64,000 nucleotides of DNA, taken from contig NZ_JAGKSP010000017.1 in assembly GCF_017942085.1 (NCBI RefSeq), positions 58,230 through 122,229 of the forward strand, written 5' to 3'. Source of the DNA: Paenibacillus lignilyticus (GTDB taxonomy: Bacteria > Bacillota > Bacilli > Paenibacillales > Paenibacillaceae). Within the stretch, counting starts at the first letter, position 1; each line of letters opens with the position of its first letter. Below, one piece after another: positions 51,881 through 60,678 of this stretch. The notes under the pieces are model-generated. The model worked only from the letters and a program-made list of their open reading frames with translations. It did not search any database and was not told the origin of the DNA. Made by a program: the position numbers and the translations under genes.

Positions 51881-51896
51881 AAGGACGATTAATGCT

Positions 51897-52985
51897 ATGA
51901 ATAATCGTATTGCGCAGCTGGTTGCTTACATGGATCAGCATGCCATTGACGCCGTACTTATCACCATGCCGAAGCATGTCTATTACTTGACCGGTTTTGC
52001 CACTGACCCGCACGAGCGGTTTCTCGGCTTGTTGATTCCTCGGCAAGCGGAGCCGCTGCTGATCGTGCCCGCCCTTGATCTGGAGGCAGCGCAAGCTGCA
52101 TCGTCCGTGACGAGCATCCATACGCATACAGACACCGACAATCCGTATGAGGTGTTAACTAAGCTTATGCCTGCGGGCGTTCAGTCGCTTGGGCTGGAGA
52201 AGGGCTATATGACGGTCAGTCGCTTCGAGGCGATCAGCCGTGCCGTTGGCGCGAGCGTCTATGCGGATATCGACGGACCGCTCCGCGAAATGCGCGTCAT
52301 TAAGACGCCGGACGAAGTCGTGCGCATGAAGCATGCCGTCCGCATTATTGAGGACGTGCTGCGCGCGGGTATCGCCCAAGTGAAGCCGGGCGTTAGCGAA
52401 ATCGAGCTCGTGGCCGAGCTGGAGTACCAGATGAAGAAGCTCGGTGCGAGCGGTCCTTCATTCTCGACGATGGTGCTGGCCGGCGAGAACTCTGCTCTGC
52501 CGCACGGCGTGCCCGGTTCGCGCGCGGTGCGCGAGGGCGAGCTGTTGTTGTTTGATCTTGGCGTCTATGCCGATGGGTATGCATCGGACATTACGCGGAC
52601 GTTCGCGGTTGGCGACATCTCGGAGGAGCAAACGAAGATCTATAACACGGTGCTGGCGGCGAACCTGCGCGGGATCGAAGCCACTCGCCCCGGTGCTACG
52701 CTGGCGAGTCTCGACCGCGCGGCCCGCGAGCATATTGAGTCGGCCGGCTACGGGCCGTACTTCATGCACCGGCTAGGCCACGGGCTTGGGATGGACGTGC
52801 ACGAGTATCCATCCGTGCATGGGCAGAACCAGGACGTGCTGCGCAGCGGCATGGTCTTCACGATCGAGCCTGGCATCTACGTGCCGGGCGTCGGCGGCGT
52901 CCGCATCGAGGACGACGTCCTCGTGACGGAAGGCGGCGTCGAGGTGCTGACGGCGTTCCCGAAGGAACTTACGGTAATCGGGTAG
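51897..52985 (+). CDS. M24B Xaa-Pro peptidase
   Basis: Cytoplasmic metallopeptidase releasing residues next to proline. Creatinase-like N-terminal domain (about 1-125), then the pita-bread fold with dinuclear metal ligands: Asp in LFDLGVYADGYASDITRTF, His in HRLGHGLGMDVHEYP, Glu in FTIEPGIYVPGVGG and Glu in VRIEDDVLVT. 362 residues matches PepQ/YqhT-type enzymes. AAAGGA lies 11 bases before the ATG. Follows the XRE-cupin gene by 92 bases and may be co-transcribed. Confidence 0.92.
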   Translation: MNNRIAQLVAYMDQHAIDAVLITMPKHVYYLTGFATDPHERFLGLLIPRQAEPLLIVPALDLEAAQAASSVTSIHTHTDTDNPYEVLTKLMPAGVQSLGLEKGYMTVSRFEAISRAVGASVYADIDGPLREMRVIKTPDEVVRMKHAVRIIEDVLRAGIAQVKPGVSEIELVAELEYQMKKLGASGPSFSTMVLAGENSALPHGVPGSRAVREGELLLFDLGVYADGYASDITRTFAVGDISEEQTKIYNTVLAANLRGIEATRPGATLASLDRAAREHIESAGYGPYFMHRLGHGLGMDVHEYPSVHGQNQDVLRSGMVFTIEPGIYVPGVGGVRIEDDVLVTEGGVEVLTAFPKELTVIG

Positions 52986-53018
52986 AGATAGGTTGGTTGA
53001 GGGCTGAGAGGTTGAGGG

Positions 53019-53560
53019 CTGAGAGTCGGATTTTCCGTCGCTCAGTCTTTTTTTGTGGTGGATTTGGTGGTGAAAGTCGGGTTTTCCTACTCTCAGCTCC
53101 CCGTGAGGGTTCGGATTAGTTAGTTTTGGTGACTGAGAGTCGGATTTTCCGTCGCTCAGTCTTTTTTTGTGGTGGATTTGGTGGTGAAAGTCGGGTTTTC
53201 CTACTCTCAGCTCCCCGTGAGGGTTCGGATTGGTTAGTTTGGTGACTGAGAGTCGGATTTTCCGTCGCTCCGTCTTTTTTTGTGGTGGATTTGGTGGTGA
53301 AAGTCGGGTTTTCCTACTCTCGACTCCCCGTGAGGGTTCGGATTGGTTAGTTTGGTGACTGAGAGTCGGATTTTCCGTCGCTCAGTCTTTTTTTGTGGTG
53401 GATTTGGTGGTGAAAGTCGGGTTTTCCTACTCTCAGCTCCCCGTGAGGGTTCGGATTAGTTAGTTTGGATTCTGAGACTTCCATTTGGGCACTCTCAGAC
53501 TTTTTTCAAGGTGGTTTCGACGCTGAAAGTTCCGGTTTCGCACTCTCAGCTCTCCGCGAG
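53019..53560. repeat. 113-base tandem repeat, family D, locus 2
   Basis: Units start with CTGAGAGTCGG at 53019, 53133, 53246, 53359 and a diverged one at 53472 (steps 114, 113, 113, 113). A second, related hairpin GTGAAAGTCGGG lies 51 bases into each unit. First hairpins are followed by TCTTTTTTTG, like intrinsic terminators. The array fills the space between the convergent peptidase and PadR genes. Confidence 0.9.
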
Positions 53561-53588
53561 AGGGCCGTCGGCGACGAACCCTCCGCCC

Positions 53589-54137
53589 TTACACTTCCAC
53601 GTTCACATTAATAAGCGGAGTCGCCCATTCGATCCAGGACAGCTCTTCCCTCAATAAACCCACCTTGCGGCGGTACAGCAGGTAACGACCGAATTGTTTG
53701 GACGTGGAGTCCTTCACGATCGTCGGGTCAGCCTGCATGATCTCGAGTTCCGCCTCCACTCGCTGCAATCGCTCCAAGAGCGCCGCTGTCCGTTCTTGAA
53801 ACAAACGGAGCGCAATCGCTGGTTCCACCAGGCCGATCGCATAGACTTTCAACAGAAACTCGTCGCGCTCGATGCTCTCCCCGGCCGGTGCGTCGTCGAT
53901 CCAGCTCCGCAGCGCTGCTGCTCCATCCTCTGTGATGGTGTACAGCTTCTTATCCGGCTTCCCCGTTTGCCCGATCAATTCGCAGGTGACCAGCTTCTCC
54001 TGCTCCAGCATAGCTAACAGCGGATAGATTTGGCTGTGCTTGGCCTGCCAGAACAATTTGAGCATCTTTGTCAGCTCGTACCCCGTACACGGCTTGCGCG
54101 CCAGCATGCCAAGCAGTCCATATGACAATGTATTCAT
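53589..54137 (-). CDS. PadR family transcriptional regulator, long form
   Basis: Winged-helix repressor with C-terminal helical dimerisation domain (AphA/VirR type): LSYGLLGMLARKPCTGYELT, HSQIYPLLAMLEQEKLVTCE and KKLYTITEDGAAALRSWIDD, then coiled-coil helices around 105-165. 182 residues as usual. Divergent gene at 54319 is not an obvious target. Confidence 0.9.
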   Translation of the reverse strand: MNTLSYGLLGMLARKPCTGYELTKMLKLFWQAKHSQIYPLLAMLEQEKLVTCELIGQTGKPDKKLYTITEDGAAALRSWIDDAPAGESIERDEFLLKVYAIGLVEPAIALRLFQERTAALLERLQRVEAELEIMQADPTIVKDSTSKQFGRYLLYRRKVGLLREELSWIEWATPLINVNVEV

Positions 54138-54318
54138 GAATCCTTTTCCCCCTTAAGGCTGTCTATATGAGAAAAGAGTACCATAACTGCCTCCGAAACG
54201 CATGCTAAGCCATATCGTCATTGCCATGGGTACGCTTTCTTGCTAAGATTATAGCAGGTTCCGCTCGGTACGGAGCAGCGATCCTGCCACCGATTTTGCG
54301 GATAAAAGAGGGATAACT

Positions 54319-54684
54319 ATGAATCAAACGGAAGCGGAATTCAGCAATTTGGTCAAAGCGTTCCGCAAGCGGCATATGGGCAAAGGCCCGAGCCGCATTT
54401 CGACGACTTTCTGCAAGCATTGGGCCATTTGCGAGATGGACGGCAATTTGTCGCCGGTCGAGAAGTTTATTGCTTCGGCGAGCGATGGCAAACAGATGCT
54501 GCGCGAAGCGCGAACGCAGTGGGTAAAGGACATTTACCGCAACCACCCTCCTATTGAGATGGAGCGGCTGCTTGGCGCACGGTTTCTGGAGTTATATGTA
54601 GATATCGATATTGACAAAGATTTCGGCATGTCCGTGTTTGTATTCGATCAAGACATTGAACGCAAATTCGGGAGCAGCCGTTAA
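54319..54684 (+). CDS. DUF2294 family protein
   Basis: 121-residue soluble protein: FRKRHMGKGPSRISTTFCKH and VKDIYRNHPPIEMERLLGAR are the family-typical segments. Function unknown; this family often lies next to formate-dehydrogenase-like genes in Bacilli, as here. AGAGGG seven bases before the ATG. Separated from the oxidoreductase gene by a terminator-like hairpin. Confidence 0.82.
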   Translation: MNQTEAEFSNLVKAFRKRHMGKGPSRISTTFCKHWAICEMDGNLSPVEKFIASASDGKQMLREARTQWVKDIYRNHPPIEMERLLGARFLELYVDIDIDKDFGMSVFVFDQDIERKFGSSR

Positions 54685-54724
54685 CGATAGGTGTTGGCGC
54701 TTAGCAGCGAACCTGCAAGAGACT

Positions 54725-54783
54725 AACCGCGAAGAGACGATTTTTCTTGGAAAAGAAAATGTCGGGCTCTGCGCGGTTTTTTT
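54725..54783 (+). terminator. Terminator/attenuator before the molybdoenzyme gene
   Basis: AACCGCGAAGAG (54725-54736) / CTCTGCGCGGTT (54767-54778), with an inner TTTTCTT/AAGAAAA pairing, then T7. It ends the DUF2294 transcript and could regulate read-through into the downstream oxidoreductase. Confidence 0.75.
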
Positions 54784-54816
54784 ATTCCCAACAATTTTAG
54801 AAGGAGGCCATCCCTA

Positions 54817-57177
54817 ATGGGTAAAACCAAACATTCCGGGCCAATCAAGCTCCCGAGCAAACCCGATCCGAAGCTATGGGTAAGCAAAGTCCCGTTCGGA
54901 CTCGGCAAAGTAAAGCCGAAGCATATTCGCGACACGATCAAAGTAATGGCCGACAACCGAGATAATCTGCCGTATGCGATGCGCATTCTGACCCAAGGCG
55001 TCTGCGACGGCTGCGCGCTGGGCGTTTCCGGTCTCTACGATCAGACCCTCGCCGGTCCGCATGTGTGCACGACCAGACTCAATCTTCTGCGGCTTAACAC
55101 GATGCCGGCGATCAAGCCAAACGTGCTGCACGCCGACATCGACGAGCTGCGCAAAATGGACAGCACCGAGCTGCGCAAGCTGGGCCGGCTGCCTTATCCG
55201 CTCATCAGACGCAAAGGCGAGCGCAAGTTCAGCCGCTTGTCCTGGGATGCCGCGCTCGACATGATTGCGGAACGAATCCGCCAAATCGATCCGAAGCAAT
55301 TGGCATTCTACTTAACGGCTCGCGGCATTACGAACGAGTCTTACTACGCCGCGGCCAAGGTCGCGCGTTTCCTGGGAACGAACAATATCGACAATGCTTC
55401 TCGCATCTGCCACTCCCCTTCCAAGACGGCACTTAAACGTTCCGTCGGAATTGGTGCATCGAGCTGCAACTACAAGGATTGGATCGGCACCGATGTGCTC
55501 GTCTTCTGGGGCAGCGTTGCCGCTAACAATCAGCCGGTATCGACCAAATATATGTACGCGGCCAAACGCAAAGGAACGAAGATTATCGTCATTAATCCTT
55601 ATCGCGAGCCGGCCATGGACGGGTACTGGGTCCCTTCCATTGCGGAGTCTGCGCTGTTTGGCACCAAGCTGGCCGACGACTTCTATCAAGTCAACATCGG
55701 CGGCGATATCGCCTTCATGCACGGCGTGATGAAGCATTGGTTCGCCATGGAGATGGAAAAGCCCGGCTCAGCCATCGATCGCAAATTCGTCAATGAGCAT
55801 GTGAACGGCTACGAAGAGCTTCGGCAGCACGTCAAGAGCCAAGACTGGGCACAGCTGGAGCGTTCCTCCGGGATCTCGCGTCAGCGGATGGAGGAATTCG
55901 CTGAGCTGCTGGCGGCCTCGAAGTCCGGCGTATTCGTCTGGAGCATGGGGCTGACGCAGCACCGCTTCGGCACGGACAACATTTCGCAGGTGGCCAATCT
56001 TGCGCTGCTTCGCGGTTTTCTGGGCCGCGAATATTGCGGCCTGATGCCGATCCGCGGACACAGCGGCGTACAGGGCTCCGGCGAGATGGGCGCCGACCCC
56101 TTCAGCTTGCCGGGCGGCGAATTCAAAGGACAGGACATCCCTCGCGTCGAGGAGGTCTGGGGCTTTAAGCTGCCTACGTGGCAAGGCGACATCGTCGGAG
56201 TCACGCTGGAGAATGCGCTGCTTCCCGAAGATCATGAGCGGAAGCTGAAGCTGTTCTATACGTCCGGCGGCAACTTCCTGGAGACGATGCCGGAGCCGGA
56301 TTTTGTCCGCCAATGCTTGGAGTCTATCCAAATCCGCGTCCATCAGGATATCGTGCTGAACACCTCCACGCTGGCTGATGCGGAAGAAGCCGTTATCGTC
56401 CTTCCGGCGATGACGCGCTATGAGCAGCCTGGCGGCGGCACCTCCACTTCAACGGAGCGGATGGTGTATTTCTCGCCGGAGATCGCCGGCCCTCGCATCG
56501 AGGAAGCGCGCACGGAGTGGCAGATCTATTGCGATCTTGCTGCGCGCGTAGATCCGAAGCGCGCTGCGCTCGTGCAGTTCAAGGACGCGCATGCCCTGCG
56601 CGCGGAAATCGCCAAAGCCTCCCCGAATTACGATGGCGTTCAGCATCTGAAGAACAGAGGCGATGTGTTCCAGTGGGGCGGCGCTTGGCTGTGCGAGGAC
56701 GGCGTTTGCCCGACGAAGGACGGCCGCGGACAGCTCATCCCGGTGGAACTGCCGGAGCTGCGCAAGCCGGAAGGCCATTTCTATATCACGTCCCGCCGCG
56801 GCAAGCAGTTCAACTCCATGATCTACAGCAACAAAGATCCGTTCAACGCGGCAGACCGGTACGATGTTCTGGTAAGCAAGAACGATGCGGCGAAACATGG
56901 CATTACGGAAGGCGAGGCGGTCGTCCTCTACAACAGCTGCGGCAGCTTCCATGGCAGAGCGAAGTTCGCCGACATCGCTGCCGGCAACCTTGAGCTCTAT
57001 TGGCCGGAGTGCAACCCGCTGCTGCCGAAGAAGGTGTATGAACCTTTTGCAGGGATACCGGAGTACAATACAGCAGTCGTGATGGAGCGAGCGGAAACGT
57101 ATCATGCGCTGAAGGACACCAGGTATGTGGAGAAACGCATCGCGGAGCTGGATCAGGAAATAGCGGACGAGGAGTAG
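54817..57177 (+). CDS. FdhF/YdeP-type molybdopterin oxidoreductase
   Basis: Formate-dehydrogenase-like protein of the YdeP/CbbBc group. N-terminal iron-sulfur candidates CDGCALGVSG plus a later Cys in GPHVCTTRL; RICHSPSKTALKRSVG carries the Cys-His pair in the position of the Mo-ligating Cys/Sec of formate dehydrogenases; VFVWSMGLTQHRFGTDN, RGHSGVQGSGEMG and YTSGGNFLETMP line the cofactor site; a C-terminal molydopterin-dinucleotide domain (YITSRRGKQFNSMIY, KNDAAKHGI) follows. 786 residues, no Tat signal, so cytoplasmic. AAGGAGG ten bases before ATG. Paired with fdhD. Confidence 0.9.
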   Translation: MGKTKHSGPIKLPSKPDPKLWVSKVPFGLGKVKPKHIRDTIKVMADNRDNLPYAMRILTQGVCDGCALGVSGLYDQTLAGPHVCTTRLNLLRLNTMPAIKPNVLHADIDELRKMDSTELRKLGRLPYPLIRRKGERKFSRLSWDAALDMIAERIRQIDPKQLAFYLTARGITNESYYAAAKVARFLGTNNIDNASRICHSPSKTALKRSVGIGASSCNYKDWIGTDVLVFWGSVAANNQPVSTKYMYAAKRKGTKIIVINPYREPAMDGYWVPSIAESALFGTKLADDFYQVNIGGDIAFMHGVMKHWFAMEMEKPGSAIDRKFVNEHVNGYEELRQHVKSQDWAQLERSSGISRQRMEEFAELLAASKSGVFVWSMGLTQHRFGTDNISQVANLALLRGFLGREYCGLMPIRGHSGVQGSGEMGADPFSLPGGEFKGQDIPRVEEVWGFKLPTWQGDIVGVTLENALLPEDHERKLKLFYTSGGNFLETMPEPDFVRQCLESIQIRVHQDIVLNTSTLADAEEAVIVLPAMTRYEQPGGGTSTSTERMVYFSPEIAGPRIEEARTEWQIYCDLAARVDPKRAALVQFKDAHALRAEIAKASPNYDGVQHLKNRGDVFQWGGAWLCEDGVCPTKDGRGQLIPVELPELRKPEGHFYITSRRGKQFNSMIYSNKDPFNAADRYDVLVSKNDAAKHGITEGEAVVLYNSCGSFHGRAKFADIAAGNLELYWPECNPLLPKKVYEPFAGIPEYNTAVVMERAETYHALKDTRYVEKRIAELDQEIADEE

Positions 57178-57214
57178 ACGTGAGCTGGAACGAACCAACA
57201 GGGAGGAATGAAAA

Positions 57215-58027
57215 ATGCTGCCGAGCATCACAGCCAAATGGCGCATTCGCAAATACAGCGGCGGTGCAGCCTCCCTGCAGGAGGATGATATCGCAACGGA
57301 GTACCCGCTGACGGTGCGCCTGGATGGCGAGGAATTCGCCACCATCGTCTGTTCACCAACGGATTTGGAGGAAATGATCATCGGCTTCTTGGCCTCTGAA
57401 GGGGTCATCAGGCAGGCTGCGGAGATCGAATCGCTTCGCATTGACGAGGAGCGCGGCTTCGTCTACGTCGAGCTCTATAACAAGCACTCGACAAGTAAAG
57501 ATGAGGTTTCCAAACGATTCATCGGCTCGTGCTGCGGGAAGAGCCGCCAGTTTTACTTTCATAACGATGCCCGTACCGCACGCACGTCGATGAGCCGCAT
57601 GACGATCTCGCCGGCCCAGTGCACCGCACTAATTCGCTTATTGCAAAATAGCTCCGGCGAGTTCAAGCTGACCGGCGGCGTGCACAATGCAGCACTCTGC
57701 ACCGCCACGGAGCTGCTTGCCGTAAGGACCGATATTGGACGCCACAATGCGCTCGATAAGCTGTTCGGCTTTTCACTGCAGCAGCGCATTGCGATTACCG
57801 ATAAAATCATCGCCTTCAGCGGTCGACTCTCCTCCGAGGTCGTACTGAAAGCGGCCAAAATCGGCGTCGGCATTCTGCTCTCGAAGTCGGCGCCGACCGA
57901 CCTCGCGCTCAAGCTCGCGGAGGATCTGGGCATAACATGCGTCGGGTTCATTCGTGGCAACGAAATGAATGTGTATACCCATGGTCATCGAATCGTGGAT
58001 GAACAAAACGAAAGCGAGGAGCGTTAA
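57215..58027 (+). CDS. fdhD: Formate dehydrogenase accessory sulfurtransferase FdhD
   Basis: Transfers sulfur to the molybdopterin cofactor of formate-dehydrogenase-like enzymes. Motifs: YPLTVRLDGEEFATIVCSPT, LEEMIIGFLASEGVI, FIGSCCGKSRQ (active cysteine loop, adjacent cysteines rather than the common spaced pair), FKLTGGVHNAALCT, DIGRHNALDKLFG and FSGRLSSEVVLKAAKIG. 270 residues. GGGAGG eight bases before ATG; 38 bases after its client oxidoreductase. Confidence 0.93.
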   Translation: MLPSITAKWRIRKYSGGAASLQEDDIATEYPLTVRLDGEEFATIVCSPTDLEEMIIGFLASEGVIRQAAEIESLRIDEERGFVYVELYNKHSTSKDEVSKRFIGSCCGKSRQFYFHNDARTARTSMSRMTISPAQCTALIRLLQNSSGEFKLTGGVHNAALCTATELLAVRTDIGRHNALDKLFGFSLQQRIAITDKIIAFSGRLSSEVVLKAAKIGVGILLSKSAPTDLALKLAEDLGITCVGFIRGNEMNVYTHGHRIVDEQNESEER

Positions 58028-58046
58028 TGCGCCCCTCGCTTTTTTG
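58014..58046 (+). terminator. Terminator overlapping the fdhD stop
   Basis: GCGAGG (58014-58019) / CCTCGC (58034-58039) with GCG/CGC inside, then T7. The fdhD stop codon (58025-58027) is inside the hairpin loop. Confidence 0.85.
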
Positions 58047-58054
58047 CAGCTATA

Positions 58055-58558
58055 TTAGTGAACCAGCGTTTTGGACTTCGCCTGCTCCAGCAGCTTCTTA
58101 ATATGCGCCTCGAACTTCAGCGGTTTGGTCGTCGGCGAGTAACGCTTCACGACGCGTCCTTCCGCATCCACCAGAAACTTCGTGAAATTCCACTTGATGC
58201 CCGAGCCGAACAGACCTGATGCTTCCTTCTTCAAGTACTTATATAACGGGTCGGCGTTTGGCCCGTTCACATCGATTTTGCCAAGCAGCGGGAACGTTAC
58301 GCCAAAATTGATTTGGCACGTCTCTTCCATGTCGCTGTTCTTCACCGGCTCTTGATTCTGGAACTGATTGCATGGGAAACCCAGCACGGTAAGTCCCGCA
58401 TCCTTATACGTCTCATGCAGGCGCTGCAGCTCTTTGAACTGAGGCGCCAGCCCGCATTTGGTCGCCGTATTTACGATAAGCAGCACCTGGCCGCGATAAT
58501 CGGACAACGATTTCTCTTCGCCTCTGACCGTTTGCACCTTGAAGTCGTACACGTTCAT
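58055..58558 (-). CDS. Glutathione peroxidase family protein
   Basis: Thiol peroxidase reducing hydroperoxides, in Firmicutes usually through thioredoxin. Peroxidatic Cys in VNTATKCGLAPQFKEL, Gln in GFPCNQFQNQEP (with a second Cys that can act as resolving residue), and Trp in IKWNFTKFLVD complete the catalytic set. 167 residues, normal. A 15-base palindrome of OhrR type lies 26-40 bases before the start, suggesting organic-peroxide control. Confidence 0.93.
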   Translation of the reverse strand: MNVYDFKVQTVRGEEKSLSDYRGQVLLIVNTATKCGLAPQFKELQRLHETYKDAGLTVLGFPCNQFQNQEPVKNSDMEETCQINFGVTFPLLGKIDVNGPNADPLYKYLKKEASGLFGSGIKWNFTKFLVDAEGRVVKRYSPTTKPLKFEAHIKKLLEQAKSKTLVH

Positions 58559-58583
58559 GCCACGTCACCTCGATTATATTTTA

Positions 58584-58598
58584 TACAATATTATTGTA
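58584..58598. promoter_or_regulatory. OhrR-like palindromic operator
   Basis: TACAATATTATTGTA, a perfect palindrome of two seven-base arms around one T. It closely resembles the MarR/OhrR operator TACAATT-AATTGTA and sits in the promoter region of the glutathione peroxidase gene. Confidence 0.6.
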
Positions 58599-58739
58599 AA
58601 CAATTTATATTGATTTGAAAAGCATCTTTTCCAATCCTTATTAATATTGCACAAATCGTTCTTAATTCTGCATATCCTCAGCGCACCCGCGAATCCATAC
58701 AATGAAATCAGAGCACGATCATTGAAGGAGGCGTCACAC

Positions 58740-59087
58740 TTGGTTGCCATGAGACAGCAAATCTTGTTTCTGAATTTGACTACGCCGGATTTAAAATCCC
58801 CCACGATCGCCTGGTCCCTGTACGACGGCGCAGCGCCTGAGGATGCACTGCCCATGAATACCGGCGATTCCAATGAACCGCCTTACAAATCCGTTCTTCA
58901 CGCCATGAGAGATGGCTGGAATGTCATTCAAGTCCCTTCGCTGCCGTACTATCCCGCAGGCCAGGAGCATGACACCGGCCATCTGCCTTACGAATATGTA
59001 CTTGAGAGGAAGGTGCCCGTACATGAGCAGCTTGAACATGACACCGGCAGATCCGAAGCATCTGCTCACGGCCGCGCAAATGGCTAA
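58740..59087 (+). CDS. Small protein of unknown function overlapping the PhyH gene
   Basis: 115 residues from TTG 58740 (GGAGG eight bases upstream) or slightly shorter from ATG 58749. Begins MRQQILFLNLTTPDLKSPTI after the alternative start and contains LHAMRDGWNVIQVPSLP; soluble, no known domain. I believe similar small proteins occur in other Paenibacilli, unverified. Its last 65 bases overlap the PhyH gene in another frame, so the two are translationally linked; the low-complexity C-terminus may simply be overlap sequence. Confidence 0.6.
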   Translation: MVAMRQQILFLNLTTPDLKSPTIAWSLYDGAAPEDALPMNTGDSNEPPYKSVLHAMRDGWNVIQVPSLPYYPAGQEHDTGHLPYEYVLERKVPVHEQLEHDTGRSEASAHGRANG

Positions 59088-59823
59088 GTTCGTTACCGAC
59101 GGATTTCTGCTGCTGGATGCCTTCATCCCCCAGCACCTGAACGAGTTGGTTTATAAGGAGCAAATTCAGCACAGCCAGGGGCATATGTTCTGGAAGGAAT
59201 CCAAGCATATCCGCAGCGTGTTCGAACTGCCTGAGGTACAGGGCATTATTCAAAGCTTGGTCGGACTCGCGCCTGTATACGACCATTCTTTTCAGCACAT
59301 CGTTCCTGCAAACTACCCGCTCGCGCAGGATTGGCACGGCGATTCCATCATCGATGTCCGCCCGCATGCCTTCGATATCCAGCTGTTCTATTTCTCCCAC
59401 GATGCTCCGCCGGAGATGGGGCCGACACTAATTCTGCCCGGCTCCCATTTGCGCAAGATCAACACCTTCAGTCTCGCCCGGTACAAAAACATTACCGGAC
59501 AACGGCAGCTCGCAGGCAAGGCCGGTTCGCTCGCCATTCTCCACCATGGGATCTGGCACTGCGCGCAGCCGAACTATACGGACAAGACCCGTTACGTCTT
59601 CAAGCTCCGCCTGCGTCCGGGGCAAGAGCAGCGCGGTCTGTTCAATCTCGAAGGCTACCGCGATCCGGAAGTCTCTCGTATTATCCAGCAAGGGTATCAG
59701 CGCTGGCAGGGCAACGAAGACCGCCTCGATCATATGCAGCGGGCCAAATTGTGGCGTTATGTAACCGGCGACGACCATGTCGATGTGTCCTTCGAAGGTG
59801 CGCTGACTCGGATGGGCATCTAG
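59023..59823 (+). CDS. Phytanoyl-CoA dioxygenase (PhyH) family protein, copy 1
   Basis: Non-haem Fe(II)/2-oxoglutarate dioxygenase. Iron ligands: H-x-D in QDWHGDSIIDVRPH and distal His in LHHGIWHCAQPN; Arg in KTRYVFKLRLRPG would bind 2-oxoglutarate. ATG 59023 (GGAAGGTG seven bases upstream) is chosen over the long frame from 58912. 266 residues. Substrate unknown; Paenibacilli carry many such paralogues near AraC regulators. Confidence 0.85.
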   Translation: MSSLNMTPADPKHLLTAAQMAKFVTDGFLLLDAFIPQHLNELVYKEQIQHSQGHMFWKESKHIRSVFELPEVQGIIQSLVGLAPVYDHSFQHIVPANYPLAQDWHGDSIIDVRPHAFDIQLFYFSHDAPPEMGPTLILPGSHLRKINTFSLARYKNITGQRQLAGKAGSLAILHHGIWHCAQPNYTDKTRYVFKLRLRPGQEQRGLFNLEGYRDPEVSRIIQQGYQRWQGNEDRLDHMQRAKLWRYVTGDDHVDVSFEGALTRMGI

Positions 59824-59838
59824 CTCTCAATATCGAAG

Positions 59839-59879
59839 AAGCCCTCAGTTTCGCTAATCGGCGGAATAGAGGGCTTTTT
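59839..59879. terminator. Terminator between PhyH copy 1 and AraC
   Basis: AAGCCCTC (59839-59846) / GAGGGCTT (59869-59876), then T run; lies between convergent genes. Confidence 0.8.
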
Positions 59880-59880
59880 A

Positions 59881-60657
59881 TCATTGGATGGCGTCTTGCG
59901 CGGCAAGGCTCTTCGTCCGTCTCCGATAACCGACAGGCTGCTCGCCGGTTAGCTCCCTGAACAATTTGCTGAACTGCGACGTAGTGGAGAACCCGCAATC
60001 CATTGCGATTGCCGCCAGCTTCTTGTCCGTATTGGCGAGCTCCAGCTTCGCTTGATTGACACGCCGCTGGATCAAATATTGCACCGGCGAGAGCCCTGTG
60101 CTGCGTTTGAACAAATGCCGGAAGTAATCATAGCTGTAGCCGGAGATTTGCGCCAATTGCGGCATGTTCAGCTTCTGGCTGTAATTCTCGTCGATGTACA
60201 GCCTGGAATGCAGCAGCTTCTCGCTGTCCGGCAGCGCAGAGACTCTTTTTCCCGTACGTTCCAATTCAATGACAACGAGCTGCGTGAGAACATCGAGTTT
60301 AACGCCGAACAGCGGCTTCTTCTCCAACATCTCATGCTTCATCTGCAGCAGCAGCGTCAACAGCGTCTGATTCGCATCGTCGATATAGATGCCGTTGGCA
60401 AGCGGAATCGGGTAATCATCATACGTAAATCCGATAAAAATGACTTCCGTCTCCGTATCATGCCGCTCATCATGCAGATGATCCGGTCGCGTTAACGTAA
60501 TCGTATTGGCGCTGTACGGGTACCATTCGCCGTTCAAATTCATCATGCCGGTGCCGCTGACATAATAAACAAGCTCGTAGCAATTATGCTTATGCAAGTC
60601 CACGTACGTGCCCTGCTTATGTGTGGCATAGAACAAAAAGTCGAATTGGCAATACAT
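59881..60657 (-). CDS. AraC family regulator with cupin N-terminal domain
   Basis: N-terminal cupin-like sensor (HKHNCYELVYYVSGTGMMNL) and C-terminal AraC double HTH (MPQLAQISGYSYDYFRHLFK, SPVQYLIQRRVNQAKLEL, LAAIAMDCGFSTTSQFSKLF). 258 residues. Divergent from PhyH copy 2; direct repeats at 60679-60710 are its likely binding sites. May sense a sugar or the dioxygenase substrate. Confidence 0.9.
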   Translation of the reverse strand: MYCQFDFLFYATHKQGTYVDLHKHNCYELVYYVSGTGMMNLNGEWYPYSANTITLTRPDHLHDERHDTETEVIFIGFTYDDYPIPLANGIYIDDANQTLLTLLLQMKHEMLEKKPLFGVKLDVLTQLVVIELERTGKRVSALPDSEKLLHSRLYIDENYSQKLNMPQLAQISGYSYDYFRHLFKRSTGLSPVQYLIQRRVNQAKLELANTDKKLAAIAMDCGFSTTSQFSKLFRELTGEQPVGYRRRTKSLAAQDAIQ

Positions 60658-60678
60658 GCTCGGCCCGCCTCTCCAAAT

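Noticed and set aside
54817..57177. Selenocysteine formate dehydrogenase
   Set aside because: The catalytic position is an ordinary Cys codon in RICHSPS and there is no in-frame TGA; sequence fits the YdeP group rather than true FdhF.
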